A DNA stretch of 64,000 nucleotides from JAHJQZ01 sp963676075 (GTDB lineage: Bacteria; Pseudomonadota; Alphaproteobacteria; Rhizobiales; Devosiaceae): positions 62,001-126,000 of the forward strand of contig CAXXNZ010000024.1 in the NCBI GenBank assembly GCA_963676075.2. Direction: 5' to 3'. This document shows positions 1 through 9,598 of this stretch, one piece after another. The translations under genes and the position numbers were made by a program. Under the pieces are notes generated by a model. That model saw nothing but the letters and a program-made list of their open reading frames with translations, had not been told where the DNA came from and did no database searches. Positions within the stretch are counted from its first letter, which is position 1. The number at the start of each line of letters is the position of its first letter.

Positions 1-1593
1 GCCGCAGGCCAGGGTCCGCATGACATCACGGTCGTGCAGGGCCATTTCCAGCCGCTCGTAGCTGTACTTGTCGTGCATGTAGTGGATGATGTTGAGGGCG
101 TTGACATAGGTCTTGGCCAGCCAGTCGGTCATCACCGAGAAGCGGGACATCACTTCGTCATAGTCGAGATAGTCGCCGGTGATCGGCGCGGTGACCGGGC
201 CGACCTGGGCGCCGGAGATCTCGTCCTTGCCGCCGTTCAGCGCATAGAGCATCGCCTTGGCGAGGTTGGCGCGGGCGCCGAAGAACTGCATCTGCTTGCC
301 GATGCGCATCGGAGATACGCAGCAGGCGATGCCGTAGTCGTCGCCCCAGTATGGACGCATGACTTCGTCGTTCTCGTACTGGATGGCGCAGGTCTCGATC
401 GAGATGTCGGCGCAGAAGGTCTTGAAGGCCTCGGGCAGACGGTCGGACCACAACACGGTGAGGTTCGGTTCGGGCGACGGGCCGAGATTGCGAAGGGTCT
501 GCAGGAACCTGAAGCTCGACTTGGTGACAAGCGGACGACCGTCCGCGGCCATGCCACCGATCGCTTCGGTGACCCAGGTGGGGTCGCCGGAGAACAGCTC
601 GTCATATTCGGGCGTCCTGAGGAAACGGACAAGGCGGAGCTTGATGACGAACTGGTCGATCAGGGCCTGGGCCTCGGCTTCGGTCAGCGTGCCTTCCTTG
701 AAGTCGCGCTCGAAATAAACATCGAGGAAGGTCGAGACACGGCCGAGCGACATGGCGGCGCCGTTCTGTTCCTTGACCGCGCCGAGATAGCCGAAATAGA
801 GCGCCTGGACCGCTTCCTTCCCGGTCGTGGCCGGCTTGGAAATGTCGATGCCATAGAGCATGGCCATTTCCTTGAGGTCGGCAAGAGCGCGGAGCTGTTC
901 GCTCATTTCCTCGCGCAGCCGGATCGTGTCTTCGTCGAGGATGTGGTTGTCGAGGTCGGCCTTCTCGGCTTTCTTGGCCTTGATCAGCGCATCGACGCCG
1001 TAAAGCGCGACACGGCGATAGTCGCCAATGATGCGGCCGCGGCCATAAGCATCGGGCAGGCCGGTGACGATACCCGATTTGCGGGCAGCGCGGATCTCGG
1101 GGGTGTAGGCGTCAAACACGCCCTGGTTGTGCGACTTGCGATAACGGGTGAAGACCTTTGCCGTCTCGGGATCGATCTCCCAGCCATAGGCCTTGAGACC
1201 GGCGATCACCATGTTGACGCCACCGGTCGGCATGATCGCCCGCTTCAGCGGCTTGTCGGTCTGAAGACCGACGATGGTTTCAAGGCTCTGGTCGATATAG
1301 CCGGCCTCGTGCGACAGCAGGTCAGAGGGGATCGAGGTGTCGGCATCGAGGACGCCGCCGGCATCGCGTTCTTTCTTGAGCAGCTCCTTGACCGTGTCCC
1401 ACAGCATGGTGGTTTCCTGAACCGGACCGGCGAGGAAACTGCCATCGCTTTCGTAAGGCGTGAAATTGCGGACAATGAAGTCGCGCACATCGATCATATC
1501 CTGCCACGGGCCTCTGGCAAAACCGCGCCAGGCATCCGTTCCCGTCGGCGCCGTCTCGTTCTGGGCATTGTCGATTTGCGTGATGTGCAGCAT
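1..1593 (-). CDS. pflB: Pyruvate formate-lyase (formate acetyltransferase), 3' part missing
   Basis: This glycyl-radical enzyme converts pyruvate and CoA to acetyl-CoA and formate in anaerobic fermentation. The minus-strand frame is open from ATG 1593 to the window edge, giving 531 of about 760 residues. It begins MLHITQIDNAQNETAPTG, and AAAGAAAGGCAGGA lies just upstream as ribosome site. The active-site pair is visible as IACCVSPM, with the two cysteines at about residues 424-425 (positions 319-324), where the E. coli enzyme has 418/419. The C-terminal glycyl-radical motif and any activating enzyme (pflA) would lie to the left of the window. It implies oxygen-limited growth, which is uncommon among Hyphomicrobiales. 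The long open frame on the opposite strand is a codon-bias shadow. Identity is very secure. Confidence 0.96.
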   Translation of the reverse strand, partial: MLHITQIDNAQNETAPTGTDAWRGFARGPWQDMIDVRDFIVRNFTPYESDGSFLAGPVQETTMLWDTVKELLKKERDAGGVLDADTSIPSDLLSHEAGYIDQSLETIVGLQTDKPLKRAIMPTGGVNMVIAGLKAYGWEIDPETAKVFTRYRKSHNQGVFDAYTPEIRAARKSGIVTGLPDAYGRGRIIGDYRRVALYGVDALIKAKKAEKADLDNHILDEDTIRLREEMSEQLRALADLKEMAMLYGIDISKPATTGKEAVQALYFGYLGAVKEQNGAAMSLGRVSTFLDVYFERDFKEGTLTEAEAQALIDQFVIKLRLVRFLRTPEYDELFSGDPTWVTEAIGGMAADGRPLVTKSSFRFLQTLRNLGPSPEPNLTVLWSDRLPEAFKTFCADISIETCAIQYENDEVMRPYWGDDYGIACCVSPMRIGKQMQFFGARANLAKAMLYALNGGKDEISGAQVGPVTAPITGDYLDYDEVMSRFSVMTDWLAKTYVNALNIIHYMHDKYSYERLEMALHDRDVMRTLACG

Positions 1594-2014
1594 TTTCCTG
1601 CCTTTCTTGTCTTTTCCGGAGTACGTCGCGCCTTTGGAGGCGAGCGCCGCAACCCCGATCGGGGGGTCGGATCAACGGGGGGTCAGCTGTCCGTGCCGCC
1701 GATGTATGCCCCTGCAGGCCGAATTTGACCTCACGGAAGATGGAACCAGCTATGCGCATACTGGATAGCTAGGGTCGTATTTGATTGAAGCCGATAAAAC
1801 CCTTTGTTTGCAAGGGGTTCAATGCCCCGGACACGGGGTTGTGATATTCCCTTTCCTGCATACGGAGATGCACTGCGTCAACCCGCCGCACGAAGGCCAC
1901 GGCGATTGCGGGGCGATTTGGTCACGGGGAATGCACGGGGCGCATAGTTCGCTGTCAGGCTCGGCGGGAGGCCGTTGCCAAAAGCGGTCGACATGTCGAC
2001 ATCGCCGGCCCGGT
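1594..2014. other. Intergenic region upstream of pflB
   Basis: About 420 bases between the kynU stop and the pflB start. It should hold the pflB promoter. I looked for an FNR/FixK box (TTGAT-N4-ATCAA) and saw only a lone half-site ATCAA near 1780 (minus strand), so I do not call one. A short palindrome CCCCGATCGGGG lies at 1653-1664 and a weak hairpin at 1825-1838, which could end kynU transcription. No credible small gene. Confidence 0.5.
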
Positions 2015-3211
2015 TCAGGTGACGCGCGCACGCTCTTTATACCGGACGTCATCCCACAGACGCTGGTCGATAACCTCAGCGATGACCCCTGCGGCGCGGC
2101 GCACGTCGGCCTCATCGAGGAAGAGCGGGGTGAACCCGAAGCGCATGATGTCGGGGGTCCGGAAGTCCCCGATGACGCCCCTGTCGATCAGGGCCCGGAT
2201 CGCAGCATAGCCATGCGCGAAGGAAAACGAGACATGCGCGCCTCTCAACGCGGCCTGACGCGGCGAGGCCAGAATCAGTTCCGGACAGGACTTCTCCACT
2301 TCAGAGATGAACAGCTCCGACAGCTCGATCGTTTTGGCGCGGATATCAGCGAGGTCGACGCCGTCCCAGACATCGAGCGCACTATCGAGGATGGCCAGCT
2401 GCACCACGGGCGGCGTGCCGACGCGCATACGTTCGGTCGACATCGCCGGCCGGTAGTCGAGATCCATGGCAAAGGGCTCGTCATGGCCCATCCACCCAGC
2501 GAGGGCCGGCTTCACACTGGTGGCAAGATCGGGCCGGACATAGATGAACGCTGGCGCGCCGGGGCCGCCGTTGAGGTACTTGTAGGTGCAGCCGACGGCG
2601 AACTCGGCGTTGGAAGTGGCAAGTTCGATCGGCATCGTGCCCGCCGTGTGGGCAAGATCCCAGACCATGACAGCTCCCGCATCGTGAGCGCTACGCGTGA
2701 TGGCGCCCATATCGTGCAGGCGGCCGGTGCGGTAGTCGGCCTGGGTCAGCATGACCACCGCGACACTGTCGTCGATGGCACCGGCAATGGCGTCCGGTGC
2801 GATCTTCCTCAGCTCGTAATCCCTGTCGATCAGATCGATCAGCCCACCGGCGATATAGAGATCGGAGGGAAAATTGCCGGTGTCGGTGAGAATGACCCTG
2901 CGGTCCGGACGCATTTTCAGCCCGGCCGCCAGAGCCTGAAAAACCTTGATCGACAGCGTGTCACCCGTCGCCACCGATCCCGCCGGCGCGCCGATCAGCC
3001 CGGCGATGCGCGATCCGACGCGCCCAGGCAGCATCATCCAGTCGGCGGAATTCCACGCCCTGATCAGCTCGCTGCCCCATTCGGCGACAATGGTCTTTGT
3101 CGCGGCATCCATGACCGCGCGGGGCAACGGACCGAGCGAGTTGCCGTCGAGATAGATGATGCCGTCCGGCAGATCAAAGAGATCCTTCCTCGGCAGTTGC
3201 GTCGATCCCAT
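2015..3211 (-). CDS. kynU: Kynureninase
   Basis: This PLP-dependent fold-type I hydrolase cleaves L-kynurenine to anthranilate and L-alanine in tryptophan catabolism. The protein is 398 residues, normal for the family. Family motifs are visible in order: YLDGNSLGP near the N terminus, TDTGNFPSDLY, WDLAHTAG (the Asp that contacts the PLP ring nitrogen), and TYKYLNGGPGAPAF with the PLP lysine at about residue 211. I chose ATG 3211 because AAAGGA sits eight bases upstream. The frame is open 15 codons further, but no better ribosome site is seen there. No tryptophan dioxygenase or kynurenine formamidase is adjacent, so it may work with genes elsewhere or on kynurenine taken up from outside. Confidence 0.95.
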   Translation of the reverse strand: MGSTQLPRKDLFDLPDGIIYLDGNSLGPLPRAVMDAATKTIVAEWGSELIRAWNSADWMMLPGRVGSRIAGLIGAPAGSVATGDTLSIKVFQALAAGLKMRPDRRVILTDTGNFPSDLYIAGGLIDLIDRDYELRKIAPDAIAGAIDDSVAVVMLTQADYRTGRLHDMGAITRSAHDAGAVMVWDLAHTAGTMPIELATSNAEFAVGCTYKYLNGGPGAPAFIYVRPDLATSVKPALAGWMGHDEPFAMDLDYRPAMSTERMRVGTPPVVQLAILDSALDVWDGVDLADIRAKTIELSELFISEVEKSCPELILASPRQAALRGAHVSFSFAHGYAAIRALIDRGVIGDFRTPDIMRFGFTPLFLDEADVRRAAGVIAEVIDQRLWDDVRYKERARVT

Positions 3212-3957
3212 GATCGCGTCCTTTCGCATCGGTGCCAGGCGCCGGGCCGGCTTCACGCCCGCTGTGATAGCAGTCGCGCCGCCCGCCCGTCACCCGTCCG
3301 GTCCAAGGCTTGACCTCGCATCGCCGGCACGCCGGTGCCAAAGACAATCCATCCCACAGCCGCGACGACATAGACTAGCTGCCCCGGACGGCCTGCACCT
3401 GCCGATATATGAACATGGCCTGATACTTCTGTGGAAGCACACCAGACGGGATTTCGAAATACTTAAAGTTGCACTGGTTTTGTATGGTTTTATTAACCGC
3501 GGCGCATCACGGACAACAAGGCGCGTATGCCGTCAATACACCTTCCGGGGCCATCCATTTCAGATCAAGTCTTCGGGCAGTACCAAAGTGCGAATCTTGT
3601 CATCAATTCGCGCCACACCAAACATGTATACAATGGACGAAACCTCTGAGTTTTATGCAGGAACTCAAGAGATGGTTTGGGAAAACCCACCCCCTGCCGC
3701 TCATCTTTTCTTCTGAATCCTTCAGAAATGCCAAATTGTCGCAGGTAAATCTTGAGCGCTTTACTTTATCAGACTTAATATGATGAAGATTGAAACCCAG
3801 AAGTAACAAATATTTAATTTCTGATGCTTTAGCGTATTTACAGCTTCCCCGAGATTAAAAGTAACCCGCTTCCAAAAATGTGCCCGCAGCTGAACTTCCC
3901 GGACGCTTCGTCAGTTCGGAAGACGAGCGCATTTTGCCCCAAATCCTGGAGGTCAAG
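3212..3957. other. Long intergenic region, no gene seen
   Basis: About 745 bases between the divergently oriented kynU and the chemotaxis operon. Base composition drops to AT-rich from about 3460 to 3870, which fits promoters for both directions. Short frames on both strands lack ribosome sites, codon bias and recognisable sequence. I see no hairpin or repeat strong enough to call. Confidence 0.5.
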
Positions 3958-4284
3958 ATGACGACCGAACGTGCTCATTCCCTGCAATTGACAGGTGAGA
4001 TGACGTTGCGCCACGCCGGTGCGCTGCATGAACAATTGCGCGGCGTTGCCGCGGTTCATGATCGGGTCGACATCGACTGTGCCGGCGTTTCCGAGATCGA
4101 TATCAGCGCGCTCCAGCTGCTGGTCGCCGCATCCAAATCTGCCGTGGCTGCGGGCAAGTCCGTGTCGGTGCGTTTTCCCGAAGGCGGCGCCCTCGATACG
4201 GTTTTGCGCCGTGCAGGATTTCTTTCCCCGAGTGGACAGCCAACGGCGCCTGAATCCGGCCCCTGGAAACACGATATCGGCTAG
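3958..4284 (+). CDS. STAS-domain protein, first gene of chemotaxis operon
   Basis: A 108-residue single-domain STAS protein (anti-sigma-factor-antagonist fold). The core EIDISALQLLVAA matches the phospho-acceptor loop of the family, with Ser in the position usually phosphorylated by a partner kinase. ATG 3958 was chosen because GGAGG lies six bases upstream; an upstream extension of 26 codons in the same frame lacks a ribosome site. The gene precedes cheY by 15 bases and is surely co-transcribed with it. STAS proteins at the head of che operons are known in several alphaproteobacteria; the partner may be CheA, but this is inference. No transmembrane segment. Confidence 0.85.
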   Translation: MTTERAHSLQLTGEMTLRHAGALHEQLRGVAAVHDRVDIDCAGVSEIDISALQLLVAASKSAVAAGKSVSVRFPEGGALDTVLRRAGFLSPSGQPTAPESGPWKHDIG

Positions 4285-4299
4285 TCGCGAGCGAACATC

Positions 4300-4668
4300 A
4301 TGACAAAGACAATTCTGACAATCGACGATTCTGCCTCTGTCAGGCAGATGGTATCCATGACGCTGACCGCCGCCGGCCACAAGGTGATCGAGGCCGGCAA
4401 TGGCGCGGAAGGCTATGACACGGCCACCAGCGAAACCGTGCACGCCGTGCTCACCGACCTCAATATGCCGGTGATGAACGGGCTCGAGTTCATTCGCAAA
4501 TTCCGCGGCCATCCCGCCGCCAAGGGTGTGCCGATCATCCTTTTGACGACTGAATCCGATGAAGGCCTCAAGCGCGAAGCCAAAGAGGCCGGCGCCACCG
4601 GCTGGATCGTAAAACCCTTCAAACAGGAACAGCTCGTCGCCGTCATCAAGAAGGTGACCGGGCTATGA
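4300..4668 (+). CDS. cheY: CheY-like single-domain response regulator
   Basis: A 122-residue receiver domain with no output domain. The acidic pair DD (residues 9-10), phospho-acceptor Asp53 in LTDLNMPVMNG, the switch Thr in ILLTTESDEG and the conserved Lys in VKPFK are all present, so it should be phosphorylated by the CheA encoded next. Its stop overlaps the cheA start (ATGA at 4665). Phosphorylated CheY normally binds the flagellar switch and changes rotation. Position between a STAS gene and cheA is typical of alphaproteobacterial chemotaxis operons. Whether this cluster controls flagella or another output cannot be told from the window, which contains no motility genes. Confidence 0.95.
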   Translation: MTKTILTIDDSASVRQMVSMTLTAAGHKVIEAGNGAEGYDTATSETVHAVLTDLNMPVMNGLEFIRKFRGHPAAKGVPIILLTTESDEGLKREAKEAGATGWIVKPFKQEQLVAVIKKVTGL

Positions 4669-6716
4669 GTACAGACCCCGCCGACACCTTCCGCCAGGAA
4701 GCGCGCGAACTGCTCGAAACGCTCGAACAAGGGCTTCTCGATCTCGAAAGAACCCCGACCGATACCGACCTGATCAACGCCGTTTTCCGCGCCCTGCACA
4801 CGATCAAGGGCTCGGGCGCCATGTTCGGCTTTGTCGAGGTCGCAGGCTTCGTCCATGAATTCGAAACCGCTTTCGACCGGGTGAGAAAAGGCCAGAGCGT
4901 GGCCACGCCCGAACTGATCGGAGTGGCGCTCGATGCCAAGGACCACGTCCATATCCTCATCGAGACCCCCGATGCCTCCGGCGATCGTGGCGATGCGATC
5001 ATAGCCGCCTTGCGGGCGATCGTTGAAACCGATGAATTTCCCGAATCTCCCCTTGCCGCCGCCCCCGAAAAGCCGGTGGAAGCCGAAACCGCGCCGGGCC
5101 AACTGCGCCGCTGGCGTATCCGTTTCAGCCTGCCCGAGGACAGCCTTGTCCAGGGCACCAACCCCCTGCCGCTGCTCGACGAAATCCGCGAGATCGGCCC
5201 GTGCACGATCACGGCGCTGACCGACGCCGTGCCGCCGCTCGAGGTTATCGATCCCGAAGCCATGCACCTGAGCTGGCAGGTCGATCTCGAAGCGGAAGAT
5301 CCGCACGAGGCGATCGACGACGTCTTCCTGTTCATCCGCGATGGCATGGAGCTGTCGATCGAGCCGCTGGACGATGAGGTGGATACTGGCACGCCAGCCG
5401 CGCCGGAAGCCGAGCCCGCACCGGCACAAGCCGAAGAGCCGGTCGCGGCAAAAGACGAACCAACCGCGTCGCCCCAACCGGCAAAGCCGGCGGCGCAAGA
5501 CAAGGCCGCCGCGGCAGCGGCAGGCGGTTCGACATCGCTCCGCGTGGCCGCCGAACGGCTCGACGAGTTGATGGACCGGGTCGGCGAACTCGTCATCGCC
5601 CAGTCGCGCCTGTCGCAGATGGCCGCCGGAAGTTCCGATATCAATCTCAAGTCCATCTCTGAAGAACTCGAACGCCTGTCCTCGGGCCTCAGGGACACGA
5701 CCATGGGCATCCGCATGGTGCCGATCGGAACGCTGTTCGGCCGCTTCCGCCGCCTCATCCACGATCTGTCGCGCGATCTCGATAAACAGATCGATTTCGT
5801 CACCACCGGTGAAGAGACTGAACTCGACAAGACCATGATCGAGCGCCTGGCCGATCCGCTGGTGCACCTGATCCGCAACGCCATCGATCATGGCATTGAG
5901 GACACAGGCGACCGGCTCGAGACCGGCAAGGCAAAAAAGGGCACGGTGCGCCTGTCGGCGGTCTACGCCGGTGCAGAAGTGGCGATCTCGGTATCCGACG
6001 ACGGCGCCGGGCTCGATCCGGCGCGCATCCGCATAAAGGCCGAGGAAGCCGGGCTTGTGGCCCCGGATGCCAAGATCAGCGACCAGGATCTCAACATGAT
6101 GATCTTCGCGCCGGGCTTCTCGACGGCCAAGGAAGTGACCTCACTGTCCGGACGGGGCGTCGGCATGGACGTGGTCAAGAAGACCATCGACGGACTTCGC
6201 GGCAATATCGAACTCACGAGCGAAAAAGGCGCCGGCACCACCGTGACGCTGCGGCTGCCGCTGACGCTTGCCATTATCGACGGCATGCTCGTCCGGGTCG
6301 GCTCCGGCCGCTACACCATTCCGCTCTCGGCGGTCGAGGAATGCGTCGAACTGCCGGCCGATGCCGACACCTCCTCACGCGGCCGCCATTTCCTCGACAT
6401 CCGTGGTGAGCTGGTTCCGTTCCTCAGGCTCAGGGAGCAGTTCAATCTGCCGGGCGAGCCCGATGACTATGAAAAGGTTGTCGTCGTGTCCGCCGGCGAA
6501 GGACGGGTCGGACTGGTCGTCGACCAGATCATCGGCAACAACCAGACGGTCATCAAGCAGCTGTCCAAGCTCCATTCCGATCTCAAGTCCTTCTCGGGCG
6601 CCACCATCCTCGGCGATGGAGCCGTCGCTCTCATCCTGGACACGGCGTACCTGGTCAGCACCGGCCAGAGCCGCGAAGACCGCCACGTCAACGACCAGAC
6701 CGGGAGGGCAGCATGA
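4665..6716 (+). CDS. cheA: Chemotaxis histidine kinase CheA
   Basis: A 683-residue CheA. Domains in order: Hpt (about 1-105) with the phosphorylated His45 in ALHTIKGSG; a middle region (about 135-235) that may correspond to the response-regulator docking domain; an Ala/Pro/Glu-rich linker (about 245-285); the dimerisation helices (ERLDELMDRVGELVIAQSRL region); the ATPase with N-box VHLIRNAIDHGIED and glycine boxes SDDGAGLD and GRGVGMDVV; and a C-terminal CheW-like domain (about 540-670). It autophosphorylates in response to receptor arrays and passes phosphate to CheY and CheB. It overlaps cheY and cheW by ATGA junctions, giving translational coupling. All catalytic boxes look intact. Confidence 0.97.
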   Translation: MSTDPADTFRQEARELLETLEQGLLDLERTPTDTDLINAVFRALHTIKGSGAMFGFVEVAGFVHEFETAFDRVRKGQSVATPELIGVALDAKDHVHILIETPDASGDRGDAIIAALRAIVETDEFPESPLAAAPEKPVEAETAPGQLRRWRIRFSLPEDSLVQGTNPLPLLDEIREIGPCTITALTDAVPPLEVIDPEAMHLSWQVDLEAEDPHEAIDDVFLFIRDGMELSIEPLDDEVDTGTPAAPEAEPAPAQAEEPVAAKDEPTASPQPAKPAAQDKAAAAAAGGSTSLRVAAERLDELMDRVGELVIAQSRLSQMAAGSSDINLKSISEELERLSSGLRDTTMGIRMVPIGTLFGRFRRLIHDLSRDLDKQIDFVTTGEETELDKTMIERLADPLVHLIRNAIDHGIEDTGDRLETGKAKKGTVRLSAVYAGAEVAISVSDDGAGLDPARIRIKAEEAGLVAPDAKISDQDLNMMIFAPGFSTAKEVTSLSGRGVGMDVVKKTIDGLRGNIELTSEKGAGTTVTLRLPLTLAIIDGMLVRVGSGRYTIPLSAVEECVELPADADTSSRGRHFLDIRGELVPFLRLREQFNLPGEPDDYEKVVVVSAGEGRVGLVVDQIIGNNQTVIKQLSKLHSDLKSFSGATILGDGAVALILDTAYLVSTGQSREDRHVNDQTGRAA

Positions 6717-7208
6717 GCACCATAGCATCCGGCCCGATGCGTGCCCTGACCATCAGGCTGCAGGACGAACATTTTGCCGTCGAGGCCGAAAACGTTCGCG
6801 AAATCCTCGATCTTGTGCCGATCACCGAGGTGCCCAACGCCTCGCCCTTCGTCAGCGGACTGATCAATGTGCGCGGCCGCGTCGTGCCGTTGGCCGATCT
6901 CAGGGTGATGTTCGACATGGACCGGCCCAGAGCCGGACGAGGACACCAGGATCGTCGTCATCGAAACCAGTATCGAAGGCGAACCGACCGTTGTCGGCAT
7001 CCTCGCCGACAAGGTTCATGACGTCACCGATATCGAGGCCACGGATATCCGCGAGGCGCCGCGCGTCGGCATGCGCTGGCGCCCTGAATTCGTGAAGGGA
7101 ATTGGACGCTGGAACGGCGATTTCATCGTCATACCCGACCTCGGACGCATTTTTGAATCACGGGGCGCCTCCGGCGCGACCATGGAAGACGAAAGGGCTT
7201 CTCGATGA
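6713..7208 (+). pseudogene. cheW: CheW coupling protein with a single-base frameshift
   Basis: This CheW would couple CheA to receptors. The first about 70 codons read as CheW (NVREILDLVPITEVP, then SGLINVRGRVVPLADLR) and the frame is then lost near 6925-6935 (context CGGCCCAGAGCCG). Moving the frame by one base restores the rest of the domain: RIVVIETSIEGEP, GILADKVHDVTDI, then GRWNGDFIVIPDLGRIF. The restored frame stops at 7206-7208 in an ATGA overlap with the next gene, which argues that it was the original reading. Total length is 496 bases, so one base is extra; without it the protein is about 164 residues, normal for CheW. It is either a recent mutation or a sequence error. A second intact cheW lies downstream. 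Confidence 0.85.
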
Positions 7209-9313
7209 GACTGACAATCAAGACCAAACTGACCGCGACCTTTGTCGTTGTGGTGGCACTGTCCGCAGCCAGCATGTTCCTGGCGCTTCAGAGCCTGGGG
7301 CAGCTCAATCAAACCATGGATAATATCATCAACGGCCCCGTGGACCGCTCGATGACCATGTCGAAAATGGAAACCGAGATGGTTTCAATCGCCAACCAGG
7401 CGCGCGGCATGCTGCTCAGCACCACTGCCAACGACATGACAGCCGCCTGGGACAAATTGGTTGCTGATTACGATAACGTCCACGAAAAGGGCAAATCGCT
7501 GATTGGCAAGTTTACCGTCGCCGAGTCCAACACCCAGATGAGCAACTTCGTTTCCATCATGGAGACCTATCGCACCAAGATCGAAGCGATGAAGGACGAG
7601 GCTCTGAAGAACACTGGTGAGATTGCCTACGCCATCTCGACCGGTGAGGCCAAGACCACAAAGACGGCATTCGACACCGCCATTTCCCGGCTTACCGCCA
7701 GTCTCGAATCCCGCATGAACGGCGGCGATCTGTCAGCCCTGAAACCCTATCAGGCAGCCATCGATTTCGCGCTGGGAGCCGACGAAGCGTTCAGCCGGCA
7801 TCGCGGCGTTCTGTTGGCCGCCAGCCATCCCCAAGAGCAGGATCAGTTGATCGAGCTCTATCGGGGAGACCTTGCCACGCTGGCATCGCGCAGCGATGCG
7901 CTCGGCCGGCTTCTTGGATCCGCGGATCGGCAGATGTTTGACGCCACCCAGACCGAGTTGACAAAACTCACCGCTGCCATGACCGAAGCCGTCGACACAT
8001 CGGCGCAACGTTCCATTCTCAATGCGACCGAGTTGGCCAATGCTGCCGGTGCAGCCGAACGCGCCCAGGCAACGGCGATCCTCACTGATATGGTCGCGGC
8101 CAATGACGTGGTCTTGCAGAAAGCCGTGTCAGACGCCAACGACCTGTATCAGAGCAATTTCATGCTTCTGGTCAGCATTCTGATCGGTTCCGCCGTGATC
8201 GCCGCGGCAGCGGCCCTCTGGATCATCGTCTCGATTTCCCGTGCGCTGAACAGCGCCGTCAAGCTGGCCAATTCGGTTGCCGATGGCGATCTCAATGTCA
8301 GTGCCGAAGCGCGCGGCAATGATGAAGTCGCCGATCTGATCAAGGCACTCAACGCCATGGTCGGGCACCTGCGCGACGTCGTCGGCAAGGTGACTTCGGC
8401 GACGCGCAACGTCGCCTCCGGCAGTCAGGAACTGTCGGCCACCGCCGAACAGCTCAGCCAGGGCGCTACCGAACAGGCATCCTCGACCGAAGAAGCCTCG
8501 GCATCGATGGAGGAAATGGCCTCGACGATCAAGCAGAGCGCCGACAATGCCTCCCAGACCGAGGTCATTGCCCGCCAGTCCGCCGCCGACGCCAAGGCCA
8601 GCGGTGAAGCGGTCGACAAGTCGGTCAAGGCCATGCAGACCATCGCCGAAAAGATCATGGTCGTGCAGGAAATCGCCCGCCAGACCGATCTGTTGGCCCT
8701 CAACGCCGCCGTCGAGGCCGCACGGGCCGGCGAACATGGTCGCGGTTTTGCGGTCGTCGCCTCCGAAGTCAGAAAGCTCGCCGAACGCAGCCAGACCGCT
8801 GCGGCGGAGATCTCGACCCTTTCCGACGACACGGTCAAGGCGGCACGGTCCTCGGGCGAGATGCTGGCCAAGCTGGTGCCCGACATCCAGCGCACGGCCG
8901 AACTGGTCGAGGAAATCTCGGCCGGAAGCCGCGAGCAAAATGCTGGCGCCGCCCAGATCAACATGGCGATCCAGCAGCTCGACAAGGTGACCCAGCAGAA
9001 CACCAGCGCCGCCGAGGAAATGTCGGCGACCTCGGAGGAACTGGCGGGCCAGGCCGAGGAACTGGAAGCGGCCATTTCCTACTTCAAGCTCGACGATGCC
9101 CATCTTGCTGGCAAGGGCAAGTCGACCCAAGCAGAAAGACGCGCCTCCGCAAAACCCCATGGCGTCGCTAACCTGCGCTCGGCCGTGATGGAAAAGGCAC
9201 CGCACATGCAGCCCAGAAAGTCGGCATCGACGGGGTCGGGTGGCTTCGAGCTCGATCTTGGTGACGCCGACGACGAACTCGACAGCGAGTTCACCCGCGC
9301 CGGCGCGGCCTGA
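7205..9313 (+). CDS. Methyl-accepting chemotaxis protein (MCP) 1
   Basis: A 702-residue transmembrane receptor. TM1 lies near residues 9-30, a helical periplasmic sensor domain at about 32-317, TM2 at about 319-344, HAMP at about 345-395, and the coiled-coil signalling domain to about 635. The hairpin tip carries the universal receptor motif EIARQTDLLALNAAVEAARA (about 488-507), which contacts CheA/CheW. Glutamate/glutamine-rich stretches (ATEQASSTEEASASMEEMAS) are candidate methylation sites for CheR/CheB. The C terminus ends FELDLGDADDELDSEF with no NWETF-type pentapeptide. The start overlaps the cheW stop. The ligand is unknown. The signalling domain is highly similar to that of the next MCP. 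Confidence 0.95.
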   Translation: MRLTIKTKLTATFVVVVALSAASMFLALQSLGQLNQTMDNIINGPVDRSMTMSKMETEMVSIANQARGMLLSTTANDMTAAWDKLVADYDNVHEKGKSLIGKFTVAESNTQMSNFVSIMETYRTKIEAMKDEALKNTGEIAYAISTGEAKTTKTAFDTAISRLTASLESRMNGGDLSALKPYQAAIDFALGADEAFSRHRGVLLAASHPQEQDQLIELYRGDLATLASRSDALGRLLGSADRQMFDATQTELTKLTAAMTEAVDTSAQRSILNATELANAAGAAERAQATAILTDMVAANDVVLQKAVSDANDLYQSNFMLLVSILIGSAVIAAAAALWIIVSISRALNSAVKLANSVADGDLNVSAEARGNDEVADLIKALNAMVGHLRDVVGKVTSATRNVASGSQELSATAEQLSQGATEQASSTEEASASMEEMASTIKQSADNASQTEVIARQSAADAKASGEAVDKSVKAMQTIAEKIMVVQEIARQTDLLALNAAVEAARAGEHGRGFAVVASEVRKLAERSQTAAAEISTLSDDTVKAARSSGEMLAKLVPDIQRTAELVEEISAGSREQNAGAAQINMAIQQLDKVTQQNTSAAEEMSATSEELAGQAEELEAAISYFKLDDAHLAGKGKSTQAERRASAKPHGVANLRSAVMEKAPHMQPRKSASTGSGGFELDLGDADDELDSEFTRAGAA

Positions 9314-9598
9314 GCCAGAACCGCTCGGTGCAGTGTCGGTACGTGATTGTGGGAGATCGGGTGCGGCGAGCATCAGGCTCGCGGCCCCCGGTTACTCCAC
9401 CGGCACCTCCACCCGTTCGCGGCATCCATCCTGGGAACGGGTCACCACACCAGACTCGGGGAACCCAATCCGTTCCCTTGCAACGAAATCACCGCTCCGA
9501 TCGGCGGTAACTACCAACACAAGACGATTCACGACGATTTCACGAGGACGCTCGGTGCGTCCGGTCATCCGGCACACCGACTGTGAAAGGACCTAAAC

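Noticed and set aside
34..1728. Long + strand open frame opposite pflB
   Set aside because: The minus strand encodes an unmistakable pyruvate formate-lyase over the same span; the + frame has no ribosome site or family motifs and is a high-GC codon-bias shadow.
1775..1800. Possible FNR/FixK box before pflB
   Set aside because: Only one half-site (ATCAA) is present; the other half does not match at the required 4-base spacing.
9314..9598. Possible small gene between the two MCP genes
   Set aside because: Short + frames exist, but none has a ribosome site or coding-like composition; the gap is better read as a spacer with a possible promoter for MCP 2.
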